A stretch of DNA of 64,000 nucleotides from Agapanthus africanus (Eukaryota > Streptophyta > Magnoliopsida > Asparagales > Amaryllidaceae). A model generated the notes under the pieces. The model had not been told where the DNA came from, made no database searches, and saw only the letters and a program-made list of their open reading frames with translations. Positions within the stretch are counted from its first letter, which is position 1, and each line of letters starts with the position of its first letter. The stretch is taken from positions 189,675,044-189,739,043 of the forward strand of contig CM057344.1 in the NCBI GenBank assembly GCA_030015575.1. The letters are read 5' to 3'. A program made the position numbers and the translations under genes. Shown one piece after another: positions 23,001 through 33,779 of this stretch.

Positions 23001-24347
23001 CTGCCGATCAATGATTCGTTCCCTGAAGAACAACTCTTAAGCATATCCGCTGAACCATGGTTCAGGGATATTATGAACTATCATGCTACGGGACTGATAG
23101 CCAGCGATTGGTCAAAACAGGACAAATACCGTTTTCTTTCCCAAGTAAAACATTTTTACTGGGACGAGCCCTATTTGTTTAAATATTGTCCTGATCAGAT
23201 CATTCGCCGGTGTGTCCCGAATGAAGAGTTCAAGAGTGTTCTTTCATTTTGTCATGATCAGGCCTGTGGGGGTCACTTTGGTCCTAAAAAGACAGCGGAA
23301 AAGGTTTTGCAATGTGGATTTTATTGGCCGACCTTATTCAAGGATGCATTTGAGTATTGCAAAACCTGTACACAATGTCAGTATACGGGTAGAATCTCCC
23401 AGAGAAATGAAATGCCTCAGCAACCCATTCTGGTTGTTGAAATATTCGATGTTTGGGGCATTGATTTTATGGGTCCCTTTCCCAACTCCTTTGGGAATCT
23501 GTACATATTGCTGGCGGTTGATTATGTCTCAAAGTGGGTAGAAGCCATTCCATGTCGCACTAATGACAAGAAAGTTGTCATTAAGTTCTTAAAAGAGAAT
23601 ATCTTTTCGCGATTTGGACACCCACGCGCTATCATTAGCGATAATGGGACACATTTCTGCAACAGGTCTTTTGAGACTCTGATGCGAAAATACTCAATCA
23701 ACCACCGACTTTCTACACCCTATCATCCCCAAACAAGCGGGCAGGCTGAAATCTCAAACAGACAAATCAAACTTATCCTGGAGAAGACCGTTGCTAAGAA
23801 TAGAAAAGACTGGTCGACCAAACTAACAGATGCTCTTTGGGCATTCAGAACTGCATATAAAACCGACCTAGGAATGTCCCCATATAGGATAGTGTTTGGG
23901 AAAACATGTTACTTACCCGTCGAGATAGAGCATAAAGCATTGTGGGCTATTAAAGAAATAAATTTTGATCTAAACCTTGCTTGCAACTTTCGGAAGCTGC
24001 AAATAAATGAGCTAAGCGAACTCCGCGATGAAGCTTATGATAACGCTGTAATCACAAAGAATAGGACTAAGGTTTTTCACGATAAAAACATTTTGAGGAA
24101 AACATTTTCACCTGGTCAACAAGTCCTTCTTTATGATTCACGATTACACCTTCACGCGGGTAAGCTCCGATCTCGATAGAAGGGACCTTTTGTTGTGCGG
24201 TCTGTATACCTGCACGGTGCAGTAGAAGTAGAAAATGTTAAAAACGGCACCTTTTTCAAAGTAAATGGACATAGACTTAAGCCGTATTTTTCCACTGACC
24301 CCACGGAGGAGCTCTTGTTCTTACAAGAGCCAGTTTATTTGGATTAA
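23001..24347 (+). pseudogene. pol: A pol: integrase segment
   Basis: Integrase inserts the DNA copy into the genome. The zinc-binding HHCC region is at about 23240-23390 ([11 protein letters not shown] ... CKTCTQC). The core has Asp at 23463 ([10 protein letters not shown]), Asp at 23640 (IISDNGTHF) and Glu at 23748 ([10 protein letters not shown]), giving exact D-D-35-E spacing. The C-terminal GPFVV and LKPYF motifs follow. A TAG at 24177-24179 replaces the usual Trp before KGPFVV; the frame then runs to a normal stop at 24345. Apart from that stop the domain looks complete. No chromodomain is present, in keeping with the Athila/Tat side of Ty3/gypsy. Confidence 0.92.
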
Positions 24348-25790
24348 AATTGCTCCGTCCCATCTTCATGTCCAGTATATCACTGCATCATCTTTTTGAA
24401 TGAATGTGAGTAAAAAGAGTAAGTTTGGGGGAAGTTCTTCACTTATACATTTTGCCCCCACTAATAATCCCCCCAGTCTTACAGATTTTTGTAGGTATAG
24501 CGATTGGCAACAGTGAGGACACTGTTGAAAACAAGTTTGGGGGAGGTTTGTGCTTATTTTTGCATCATTTGCATATCATTTGTATAAGCACAAAACATTT
24601 CTTTAAAAATCTATAAAAATTGAAAAAAATTTCAAAACCAATAAAAATTTAAAAATTTCCAAGTATAAAAATAATTTTAATATTTACACTTTTTGTACAT
24701 AAATAAGATAATGAAAGTTTAGATAGTGAAAAATTACATCCATGAGATTAGAAAAATTTAAGAAAAACTAAGAAAATTAGAAGTTTTCTTATACGAACTA
24801 GTAATAAGTAGTTATGAGCCGTTGTCCCAAGGGTTAGTAAGATGAAAGACGTCACTAATCTGAGGATAAAAATAAGTCTGAAAAATAATTTCTATTCTGG
24901 AAGCCAAACATTTTGAACGTTGATACCCTGCTATTCGCACTTACACATGTCTTAAAGCCTGGGATAGTAGAGGATACCTTGAAATGCTCTTGTCTTAAAG
25001 CCGATGTATGAAGGAAATAAAAAGAAAAGGTGAATAAGAAATATATAAAGTGGTGAGAAAAATGAACACTGGTTTTGTTATCGCCGAGGGCAATAAAAAT
25101 TTATAGCAAGGGTGCTTCTTCACCTAGTGCCCTAAGGCCAACTGGTCTGGGAGTCACTGCTATGCCTAAGTTGGTGCAAGACGAGGAAAATACACCAAAT
25201 AAACAAGCACATGAGTAATCGGTCGGTTAGTACCTCAAGAAGTATTAACGGTCGCATGAAAGTGTGTGAGCAATCTCATCTAAATATTCATTAATTAAAA
25301 AGTACTGAGGCTGATGGACAAGAGTATGATAGCTTGAATTGAATTCTCCGGGTGTAGGGATGTCTTTACACACACGCAGGGTTATATGATCGATGTTTGG
25401 AAGAAACATAGGAATGAAGAATAAGACGATGTTTTATTGAGGGAGGACGTGATTTCTGACATCTTTTCATGACCATTAAGATAGGGCTCATGACAACCGA
25501 AAAGCTAGCTTAGTTGGAAACCCTAATTTTCAAAGCTTTTCTTTTACAATTCTTTTCTTTAAATGTAATATTCATGATCTTCCTTTTATTATTGGATTTT
25601 GTGGGTGCAATCCGCTGAAAACCCTCAGGAGACAACACTCCTCCTACTAGGGACACCTAGAGGTTTAAAGGCTTGTTGCACGTGCTCAGTGCAATCGTGT
25701 TGCCTACGAAAGTGTGCTAGTTAGTTTTTCTCTTTCTTTATTTTCTCCTTCTCTTTTTAATAAACAGTTCACTCGAGACGATCGAAATTA
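24348..25790 (+). other. A 3' untranslated region with conserved modules
   Basis: No gene. Three AAGTTTGGGGG tracts are present (24421-24432 region, 24533-24543 and the true polypurine tract). A perfect hairpin AACAGTG-AGGA-CACTGTT (24509-24526) stands before the second. The blocks at 25111-25160 and 25594-25714 are shared with element E at 47691-47740 and 48315-48435. The rest is AT-rich. Confidence 0.8.
25594..25714 (+). other. 121-bp conserved block shared by A and E
   Basis: Aligned without gaps to 48315-48435 with 9 differences by eye (about 93%). It contains a nested stem AGGAG/CTCCT inside CCCT/AGGG and a perfect hairpin TTGCAC-N7-GTGCAA (25676-25694). The flanking DNA of the two elements is hardly alignable, so the block stands out as constrained. 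Confidence 0.82.
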
Positions 25791-25804
25791 AGTTTGGGGG
25801 AATT
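25791..25804 (+). other. A polypurine tract
   Basis: AGTTTGGGGGAATT immediately before the 3' LTR; same core as the E tract at 48492-48506. Confidence 0.85.
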
Positions 25805-27638
25805 TGATTAGTCGAAAATATTGCATATTTCAGCCGGCAATTTCCTCATCATTTGCATTCATTTAGAAGTGTACGGTATTCATATTTCACATATTAGCAA
25901 AACTGTCGCAAAATACCAGATTACATGTATTAGACCTTAAAACCGGCATTTCTAGGGAAATTGACTGCATTTCATGGCATGGCATTATTTCTATATATTG
26001 CAACCCGTGTTTCGAAGTCTGTGCAGGAAAATGAGAAGCTCGCTCAAATTTATACCGCTCAAATATTACGCCAATTCAACGACTTCAGATCTGGTATCAA
26101 TACAAAAGGGCAAATACAATTCAACACATCAGATTAAGCTTAAAATGGCATCTTAAGACCACAGAAGAAGGCCCAAAGCCCAAGCCCTACAAAGTGCCGC
26201 GAATCCGCGGCAGGAGCCTGCTTGCGCCGCGGATCCGTGGTGGGTCCAAGGAGTTACCTCCTCAAATTAAGTGCATTATCTCTCTCTCAGGGTCAACACT
26301 ACATCAAGACATGACAAATTCCAGAATGCTCCAGGGGTTTCTGCCAGATCAGCAAACTAGGGTTTCCAAGCTTAATTAATCCTAGCTTAAAGCCTAAGCT
26401 AGCTCCTAACAAACTACCTTCTAGAAGACTCAACAAACTTTTAGAGGGAACTACAATTTCAAACCTAGACCTAGGGTTTGGGTGATCTATAAATAAGACC
26501 CTAGGCTCACTTGTAAATCATCTTGGAATGTATAATTCATTTTGAGTCTCCATTTTAGTTTTTAGCCAATCTCTTTCTTCATCTTTTCTTCACACAAATC
26601 TAGTGAGAGGATTTGTGTGAAACCCTAACCCTAATTCCAATCAAAAGCCAAGATTCCGAGTACCCCATCAAGCAAGAAGCCCTACAACCTTTATGAGCGG
26701 AGCCGATCTTCAACGGAGCAAGCGGTCCGAGCCGATCCACGACTCACGGAGAAAAAAGCGACGCCCGATCAACAATTTAGATTCTTCCTCTTGTAGTTCT
26801 TGAGCGTCTGTAATCAAATTTGTTGAGATAAATAAAGGTGAAATTCTTTTATCTTGTTTACTTTAAATTCTCGCATCATGATATCTTTACAATTCTTGAA
26901 TACTTTCTGTGTGGTGATGTGTGAATAAAACTCCGCTCGTCGAGGAGTCGAGACGGTCAATAGAATGATGATGTAACATAGCTTTAATCGATTCTTGAGT
27001 CCTACGAGTTTTGTAAACCCTAGCAAGTTCAAGAACCGACGACCCAATTCATTGCGATGCTTTCTTGATTGATATCGCTCGAGATTGGGGAGTTACGATC
27101 GTTTCTTGAATTTGGTAGAGGCTAGAAAAGGAATGATATCGACGAAAGAACAAGGGTTAAAAGATGAAACCCTAGTTTCACGAGGAAGCCCTAACTCTCG
27201 TCGATCATCATCAATCTAGTATCAAATCTTCGAAGGACAAGAACACGATATCTTGAGATTACATCACGTCTATAGATCCGATCGATTCCTACGAGCCACA
27301 TTTAGATTCTTGACAGTTGATTGGAAATATCATCGAAACCCCGATTCTTGATTGTTTATCATATTCTTGATTCTTGAATAGAATAGTGATACTTGAAATT
27401 GATAATTCTTGAATCATGTTTTCTTTTATCTGCGCTTAACTTTTCAATTCAAGCATATCAAAATACAAACGAATCGTGCAATCCCTGTAGACGATCCGCA
27501 CTCACTCATGAACTACAGCTGACACCGTAGTTTGATTGCGGTCAAAATATTTTTTTGGTTGTGAAAGTTCTTTATAAATTTTCTGAATACCGACACAAAG
27601 ATACATTGAACTACACATCAAGAATTCAGTTACAATCA
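25805..27638 (+). repeat. A 3' LTR
   Basis: 1834 bp, paired with 4159-5992. It carries the candidate TATA box copy (26488-26495). The second GC palindrome has lost one CpG (CCGCGGATCCGTGG, 26227-26240). It is followed by the right duplication GTATA. Confidence 0.95.
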
Positions 27639-27643
27639 GTATA

Positions 27644-28100
27644 TTAGCTCAGAGACAGATGTTTAGACACTGTGACAGGTTTCACGCACGTCGTGGGAGT
27701 AGCAGAGGCTTGGGACGAGAACGGATGTTTAGTTCTAATCCCCAGGAAAGTCAGCAGTTCTTATTTGGATGCTATCAGTGCGGGAGTTTGGATCATCGGG
27801 TACGAGTTTGTACTGAGCCACGAGAGTGTGGGGCAGCTGTACGGCAGAGAGGAGGAGTTCAGCCAGTTACGGGTAGAGGGCAGACACGAGAGTTTTCTTC
27901 TACTCATCAGGACGCGCGGGCGTCCAATGCTGAGTTTTCACGTATTCTAAATTCGTATGTTCTTTTGATTCGTAGGTTTGTTTTGTTCGGCATCTATGCA
28001 CTCGTTGTTTTACACTCTTTGTGCCATAGTTGGGCCGAAAGTTGTGTATGCTAGATCAACCGTTGTTGTGTTAACTTCTGTCAGCGATTCTTTTGTTGCA
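27644..28100 (+). pseudogene. gag: G gag, C-terminal zinc-knuckle remnant
   Basis: Resumes the G gag after A. The frame from 27659 reads an Arg/Ser/Gly-rich stretch and then a CCHC zinc knuckle, CYQCGSLDHRVRVC (about 27768-27809), which would bind element RNA. The Gag capsid domain that should precede it is missing from both sides of A. After about 27950 the frame degenerates into unrelated hydrophobic sequence, and it stops at 28052. The ATG at 27659 is internal and not a real start. Confidence 0.72.
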
Positions 28101-28300
28101 TGACACGTATTTCGGTCGTGTGCCAATCGGTTAGGAGATAGAGATTCGTCCGTCGATTTGTTTCTTCTCGAGGTATTAGACTTTGACGTTCTCCTTGGCA
28201 CAGACCGGTTAGCTACATGCTATGCGTCTATGGACTGCCGTGAGAAAACGGTCAGGTTTTGTTTTCCCGGCGAGTCAGTTCTTGTTGTGCATGGGGACTA
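28101..28300 (+). pseudogene. pol: G pol: protease remnant
   Basis: The frame from 28158 contains LEVLDFDVLLGTDRLATCYASMDCREKTVRF, a degraded form of the C-terminal block of chromovirus protease (FDVILGMDWL...IDC...V.F in intact members). The catalytic Asp motif upstream is not recognisable because of stops and shifts near 28050-28150. It is non-functional. Confidence 0.65.
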
Positions 28301-28429
28301 CGGTGCCGCCCCTCACAGCTTGAATTCAGCCTTTTTCGCTAGTCGGCTTTTGAGGAGAGGATGTCAAGGATTCATGGCTTTCATTCGGGATGCCGGAGCC
28401 ACAAGTGGGGTTGTTAGACCGGGTTCCTA

Positions 28430-29060
28430 TCGTGCGAGAGTTTTCCGACGTTGTTCCAGATGAGCCGGCGGAGCTTAGGGAGCTTAGGGAGCTTAAGGAT
28501 CAGCTGCAGAGTTGCTAGATGGAGGGACTTGTACGTCCATGTGTTTCGCTTTGGGGAGCTCCTATTCTGTTCGTCAAGAGAAGGACGGAAGTTTTAGTTT
28601 GTGAATTGATTGATCGTCAATTGAACCGAGTTACGGTGCGAATAGGTATCCTTTACCTCGCATTGACGATTTGTTCGATCAGCTCTAGGGTGCGAGACAT
28701 TTTTCTAAGTTTGCTTTAGGATCGCGTCATCATTGGTTGCGGGATCGGAGTGATGACATTCCGAAGACTGCTTTGTGTGCGCTACGGGCAGCATGAGTTT
28801 TTGGTGGTGTTGTTGGACTCACCAATGCCCTAGCAGCATTCAAGGATGTGATGAACCAGATTTCTTCAGGCCGTTCCTCGACCATTTGATTGTTGGGCTA
28901 TTGATGACATTCTGGTCTATTCTAATGTGTCGTGAGGAACTTGAGCAGCACTTGAGGATTTGCTTTGCAGACATTGGGAGAGCCCCAGCGGTTTGCTAAA
29001 TTCTCGGAGTGTTCCTTCAGGCTTGATTATGTTGACTTCCTAAAGTCATGTGGTTACGGG
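28430..29060 (+). pseudogene. pol: G pol: reverse transcriptase remnant
   Basis: Pieces in several frames keep the family order: ELRELKDQLQ (with a small GAGCTTAGG tandem expansion at 28471-28495), VRPCVSLWGAPILFVK, IDRQLNRVTVRI, DIPKTA, EFLVVLL, then AIDDILVYS in a shifted frame near 28893-28925 (the catalytic IDD) and REELEQHLRICF. Many stops and single-base shifts break it. The sequence style fits the Del/Tekay lineage. Confidence 0.78.
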
Positions 29061-29400
29061 AGACAGTTTTCGTACGGACCCGAGGAAGATCAAGGCCGTA
29101 CAGCTTTGACCCAGACCTGTTCAGTGACTGAGGTCCGCAGTATTTTGGGCTTAGCCGGTTTTTACCACCGTTTCATGCAGGATTGCTTGTGTAGCGCTGC
29201 ACCGTTGACCGGATTGACCAGGAAGGGAGTTCCTTTTCTTGGACTAAGGGAACAGCTTTCTCATGTTCGCGCCCGTCCATTTTTCCTTAATCGTTGTTGT
29301 GAGGCACAGCTCGCCGATGCTCGTTGTCTGAGATACTTGAGCATGTTTGGCAGGGTAAGGATTCGGAGTCCTTGATTGTGACTAGGGTGTGCTACGTTTA
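29061..29400 (+). pseudogene. pol: G pol: RT connection / RNase H remnant
   Basis: TEVRSILGLAGFYHRFMQDCLCSAAPLTGLTRKGVPF is the conserved segment after reverse transcriptase. Most of RNase H proper is missing: the sequence passes quickly to integrase-like text, so several hundred bases have been deleted. Confidence 0.65.
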
Positions 29401-30400
29401 GGGACGCGTTGTGTGTACCTGATACTGATGGGTAGAGACATGAAATTCTAAAGCAGGCACATCAGTTAGCTTTCTGTATTCATTCAAATCCACCAATATG
29501 TAGCGTGACTTGTGAGATAATTACGGGTGGGCAGGGATGAAGAGTGAAATTTCGGATTTCGTTTTGAGGTGTCTAACTTGTTGCGAGCTAAGGTTGAGCA
29601 TCTGAGACCGGCTGGAGAGTTGCAATCTTTAACCGTTCCAGAGTGGGAATAGGAGCAAATCTCCATGAACTTCGTTGTGGTGCCTACCCATGTCTAGACA
29701 GGGTATGACTCCATTTGGGTATTATTGTCCGGTTATGCTCAGTTGCTTGGTTGTTCTTCGCTAAGTTGTGCGTTTGCACGGAGCTCCTTCATGCGTTGTA
29801 TTCAATAGAGGCACCCAGTTCGCTGGCCGTCTTTGGCAGAAACTTCAGGGAGCGTTGGGTACTGGTTGAGCTTTAGCTCCGTTTTTCCATCCGTAGACCG
29901 ATGGTTTGGGAAAATGGACTATACAGACTCTGGAGGATATGCTTGTGCATACGTACTATGTGTTTGTTGGCAGTTGAGATCGTCACTTGCCATGGATAGG
30001 GTTCTCCTTCGATAGCTGTTATCAGGAGACGTTCCAATTGGAAACCTTTAGGTTTTGTTTGGTAGGTCATGTCGATCGCCGGTCTGTTTTTCTGACTCTG
30101 CGAGAGTAGGATTTTTGGAACCCAGCTAGTGATGAGAATACGGAGAAGATCCAGTTGATTCAGATCACGATGAGAGCAGCCCAGTGCAGACAGAAGTCTT
30201 ATGCTGACCGTGGTGGTCGCAGACTTTAGTTCGCGGTGGGAGATCATGTATTCCTACGGATTTTTCCGATGAATGGCGTGTTGAGTTTTGGGAAGCTTAG
30301 TCCCAGAATTATAGGTCCTTTTGAGATCCTTGAAGCGAGTTAGTACCGTTGCCTATAATACGGCACTTCCGCCCAGATTTTGAGTATTCACCCCGTATTC
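29401..30400 (+). pseudogene. pol: G pol: integrase remnant
   Basis: Traces of integrase follow family order: ILKQAHQLAF near 29440, the zinc region around 29540-29600, LVPEWEQISMDF-like codons near 29630-29680, GAPSCVVFNRGTQFAGR-like DNA at 29785-29840, the Leu-rich helix and LIQITMRAAQSRQKSYAD-like DNA at 30150-30200, and VGDHVFLRIF near 30236-30262. Stops and shifts are frequent, so no single frame spans it. It corresponds closely to the R integrase at 63019-64000 on the other strand. Confidence 0.7.
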
Positions 30401-30655
30401 CGTGTGTCGATACTTCGCAAATACCTTCATGACCTTTCTCACATGATTCAGCACCAGACCATTTGGACGCGATCTTTTCGTTCACCAGCAGCTGATAGTT
30501 AGAGTGGATCGGTAGGTAGAGAAACTTCGGTCAAGGGTCTTTCTATCTGTGAAGGTTTCTTTGGTGTAGCCGTATAGTGAGGAGATCACTTGAGAGGCTG
30601 CGAGCGAGATGCGGAAGAAGTTTTCCCTCATCCCTTCGAAGGTACGCGTAGATGA
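30401..30655 (+). pseudogene. G pol: chromodomain remnant
   Basis: DLSHMI near 30430 is followed by a degraded chromodomain. The tail EEIT-EAASEMRKKF (about 30578-30632) matches the R tail EEITWEAKDEMRKKYPHLF on the minus strand at 62820-62890, with the Trp codon turned into a stop here. In intact elements this domain guides integration to marked chromatin. Confidence 0.6.
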
Positions 30656-30683
30656 ATTTTAAATTCAGGGACCAAATTTCTTT

Positions 30684-30695
30684 AAGGGGAAAAAT
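30684..30695 (+). other. G polypurine tract
   Basis: TAAGGGGAAAAAT ends directly at TGTAACATTTTGG, the first bases of the 3' LTR. It is the plus-strand equivalent of the L and R tracts. Confidence 0.82.
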
Positions 30696-33600
30696 TGTAA
30701 CATTTTGGAATCGTTTAGGTGATTTTCCGTTTTTAGGTAAAATAAATTGTGTTTTTCCGTAAAAACCTAGAAGTGATCTTTTTGCAGTATAGAATTTACC
30801 GCACCTAGTTTAGCTAGAATATTGCTAGTTTACGGGTTTTTGTAAGCCACTGGTAATTTTTGTGCATTTTAATATTTTTCCTAATTAAAATATTATTTTA
30901 AGCTTTTATTTATGCACTTTATTACTGTTAATTACAAATTGGATTGGATTAATTACTACTAAAGTGAATCTATACTAAATTAATCACTAGCTTAAGCATA
31001 ATTCTTTCTCACCAAAAATATCTAGATATTTGTGGAATTAAATGGAAATTTTAATTCAAATGAATAAAGGTGGCATAAGATATTTGTATTATTAAAGCAT
31101 TAAAATTTGTTTTACACTAGAAAACTCCACACACTTCCACAAAACCTCATCCTCTTCTTATGGCCGGCCACTTCCTCATTGCTACCCTCTTTTCTCTTTT
31201 GCCTCATTTCTTCACTTCAAGCTCAAATAAATTCATCAAAAATCCTAAATAATTCACACAAACTCATAAATAAATCATTACCCAATATTCTTCATTACTA
31301 AACTAGCTTGGATCTTCAATCAAGTGAGGATTTTTGGAGGCTTAACTTTGGATTTTTCTAGTTGCAAGTGGTGTTTCTTGTGAGGTATAAATCCTAACCC
31401 TAATACTTAATTCTTATTTTAATACCTTAATCTCAATATTAGATGTTAAATTAAAGCTTTAATATGCATGTTTTGAAATTCAAGAAATGGTTTTTGGATA
31501 ATCAAGTTAGATTTTGATTAGTGAAATGGTTAGTTGATAATTTTAGATAATGAAAACTTAACCTAATTGCTAGAATGTTAATTGATATTTTTCTAATTAT
31601 CTAATTAAGTTAATTAGCAAACTAAGTTTTTACTAAATCCTAATTAAGTGAGATTAAAATTATAGTAAGGCTTTGTATGGTTAAATCACGCTATATTGTG
31701 ATGTTTGTAAATTCTAGTTTTGGTAAAAACTTGTAGTTTTGAGCTAAAATGATAAAAGTTGCTTACTAGATTTCTGGATAATTTAGGTGTGGGTTTCTTT
31801 TGATGTTGCGACCTTATTTATATTAGATTCCACGTTATTTATTGTGTTGTGAATGCGCGATCGGTACGATCGGGGTCTAGGCTTGGTGGTTGTGTAGTTT
31901 TGCGTTATGTATTTTTGTGTAGCTTTTGCTCTTGAGTTGGTTTCGTAGTGTCGCTACGCACGTTAGCCACTAGACGGACACTCGAGAGTATGTTTGGAGT
32001 TGGTGCGTCGGTTAAACGTAGTTTGTACGTGTTATTGGTCGATTGCTTATATACACTTGTTATATTGTTATATGCTTTCGGGATCGCAGGCGGGGACTTC
32101 GGGCCCTGCGAAGAAGGGAAAGCGAGTAGTTGGCTTTACATAGACAGGATCGTTTGTGAGTAGATTTAACATCTACAGAGGAATCACCAGCATGGCGTTA
32201 TGCGTCTGGGCTAGATTAATGATATGACTATTAGTTAGATGTATACGGATATTGATTGTGCATGTAAACCTTTGTTGCATATCTCATTTCCTATTATGCA
32301 TGGACTTAGTATTAATGAGACACAACACCATTATTGACCGTTCATGTTTCACGAGCACTAATTGTATGCTACACACACACCGTCGATAATTGTCATGACA
32401 CGCACAACACCTATATATATGTGATACTGTATTTCTTAAGGACATTGAGACATGATCCTTATTTTCCTTGTGTATATGACATATAGCATACCTGTATATC
32501 TACATGCTTACACATATGCCTTGACATGCTTACATGCTAGTTACCCATATACCTATATGGTATTGTTCCATTAGGGATAGGTATATACACATATGAGACA
32601 TAGTTATATGTACATCTTGCATACATACTTATACATATACCTGGAGGGTATTACATCATTATTGATAGGTAGATACACATATCTTGCTATACCGATATGG
32701 TTAAGCATACCAGGCTATAGCTACATGTTCACCTTTATTTGATACTATATGGACTTGGAAAAATTAGTAACCGCATGATATATATATTAGCTTGTTATAG
32801 TTAAATAGCGGTGTTTCCTTTATATGCTCATATTACTGTTTCATGCTGCATATCTTATATTCACGGATTTTATATGATGTTTTACTCCTAAGTGTGTGTG
32901 TGTGTGTGTGTGTGTGTGTATCAGTGGAATGGGACGCTGATATATATATATGTACACATATATAATGATCTATGCAATTATGATTATTAATTCCTGATGT
33001 TTTCTGGATTTGAGGACCGTGGTAGTTTCATGGAATTATGCATTATTTGAAAAAAACGGTTTCTCTTGATATCATATTTCAGCTCCCACCATGAGATTTC
33101 TCGGTTCTGAGCTTATATATTACCCCATGCGAGGAGTGAGTGGGCCGTGTGCGGGTACATGGTGGAACCCGGTTGGTTCTCCGGGACAAGAAGATCGACA
33201 GTACATGCCGATGAGCCTGGCTGGGGGCGTGTGCCAACCGGTGATAGTATCTGGACTCGACGGATATCTGGGGTGATACCGATCGAGGTTTTGTACGCAC
33301 ATGCTTTGCAGATTTCGGGTGGTGCTTACCCAGGTTCCATAAGATGTACGTACATGACGTAGGAGGGCCAGTCCCAGGTGACGGCGACTCAGAGATGAGT
33401 ATTTTGTGTCGATGCTAGACACTTATTTCATGATGTTTTTGGGTGTCGATGTTGGAACTCAGGTTATATGAAACTTACTCGATATTGGATACTGGTTATA
33501 TGAGATTTACTTGATATGGGACACTCAGGATATATGAGATTTACTTGATATTGTACATTCAGGATATATGAGACTAACAGGATATGAGGGCCAATTTGGG

Positions 33601-33779
33601 GGCTGATTTGAGGAAATTTGGGATTTAGATTGTCTTGATAGACTTTGGTTCTGCCATGAGGTCAGGATTCCGTGAGGATGAAATGTTTTATTCCATACTC
33701 CTCATTTATTTGATATGCATTGTTTCATGTATTAGTAGTATCTGATAGAGTACCTTTCATGACTGTTGCATATACATAC
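30696..33779 (+). repeat. G 3' LTR, first part
   Basis: Starts TGTAAC and is collinear from 32049 with 1069 onward. Its first ~1.35 kb has no copy inside the window because the matching part of the 5' LTR lies before position 1. It contains the GTGAGTAGAT hairpin block near 32155. It is broken by C at 33779, where the duplication CATAC (33775-33779 and 52013-52017) lies. Nothing coding is present. Confidence 0.88.
32892..32919. repeat. (GT)n microsatellite in G 3' LTR
   Basis: Fourteen GT units at the position where the 5' LTR has a long (TA)n run. Confidence 0.93.

Larger units (their letters stand above)
4159..27638 (+). mobile_element. Element A: Athila-like Ty3/gypsy retrotransposon carrying nested L
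   Basis: Complete element bounded by 1834-bp LTRs that start TG and end CA, with a 5-bp duplication GTATA (4154-4158 and 27639-27643). It has an Asp-tRNA type primer site, gag, protease, reverse transcriptase, RNase H, integrase, and a polypurine tract just before the 3' LTR. The integrase-last order is that of Ty3/gypsy, and the protease core DLGAS with the ILGRPFLAT motif is typical of Athila/Tat-type elements. L (8907-20595) interrupts it between gag and protease; without L it is about 11.8 kb. The LTRs differ at roughly 23 positions by eye (about 1.3%). Confidence 0.95.
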
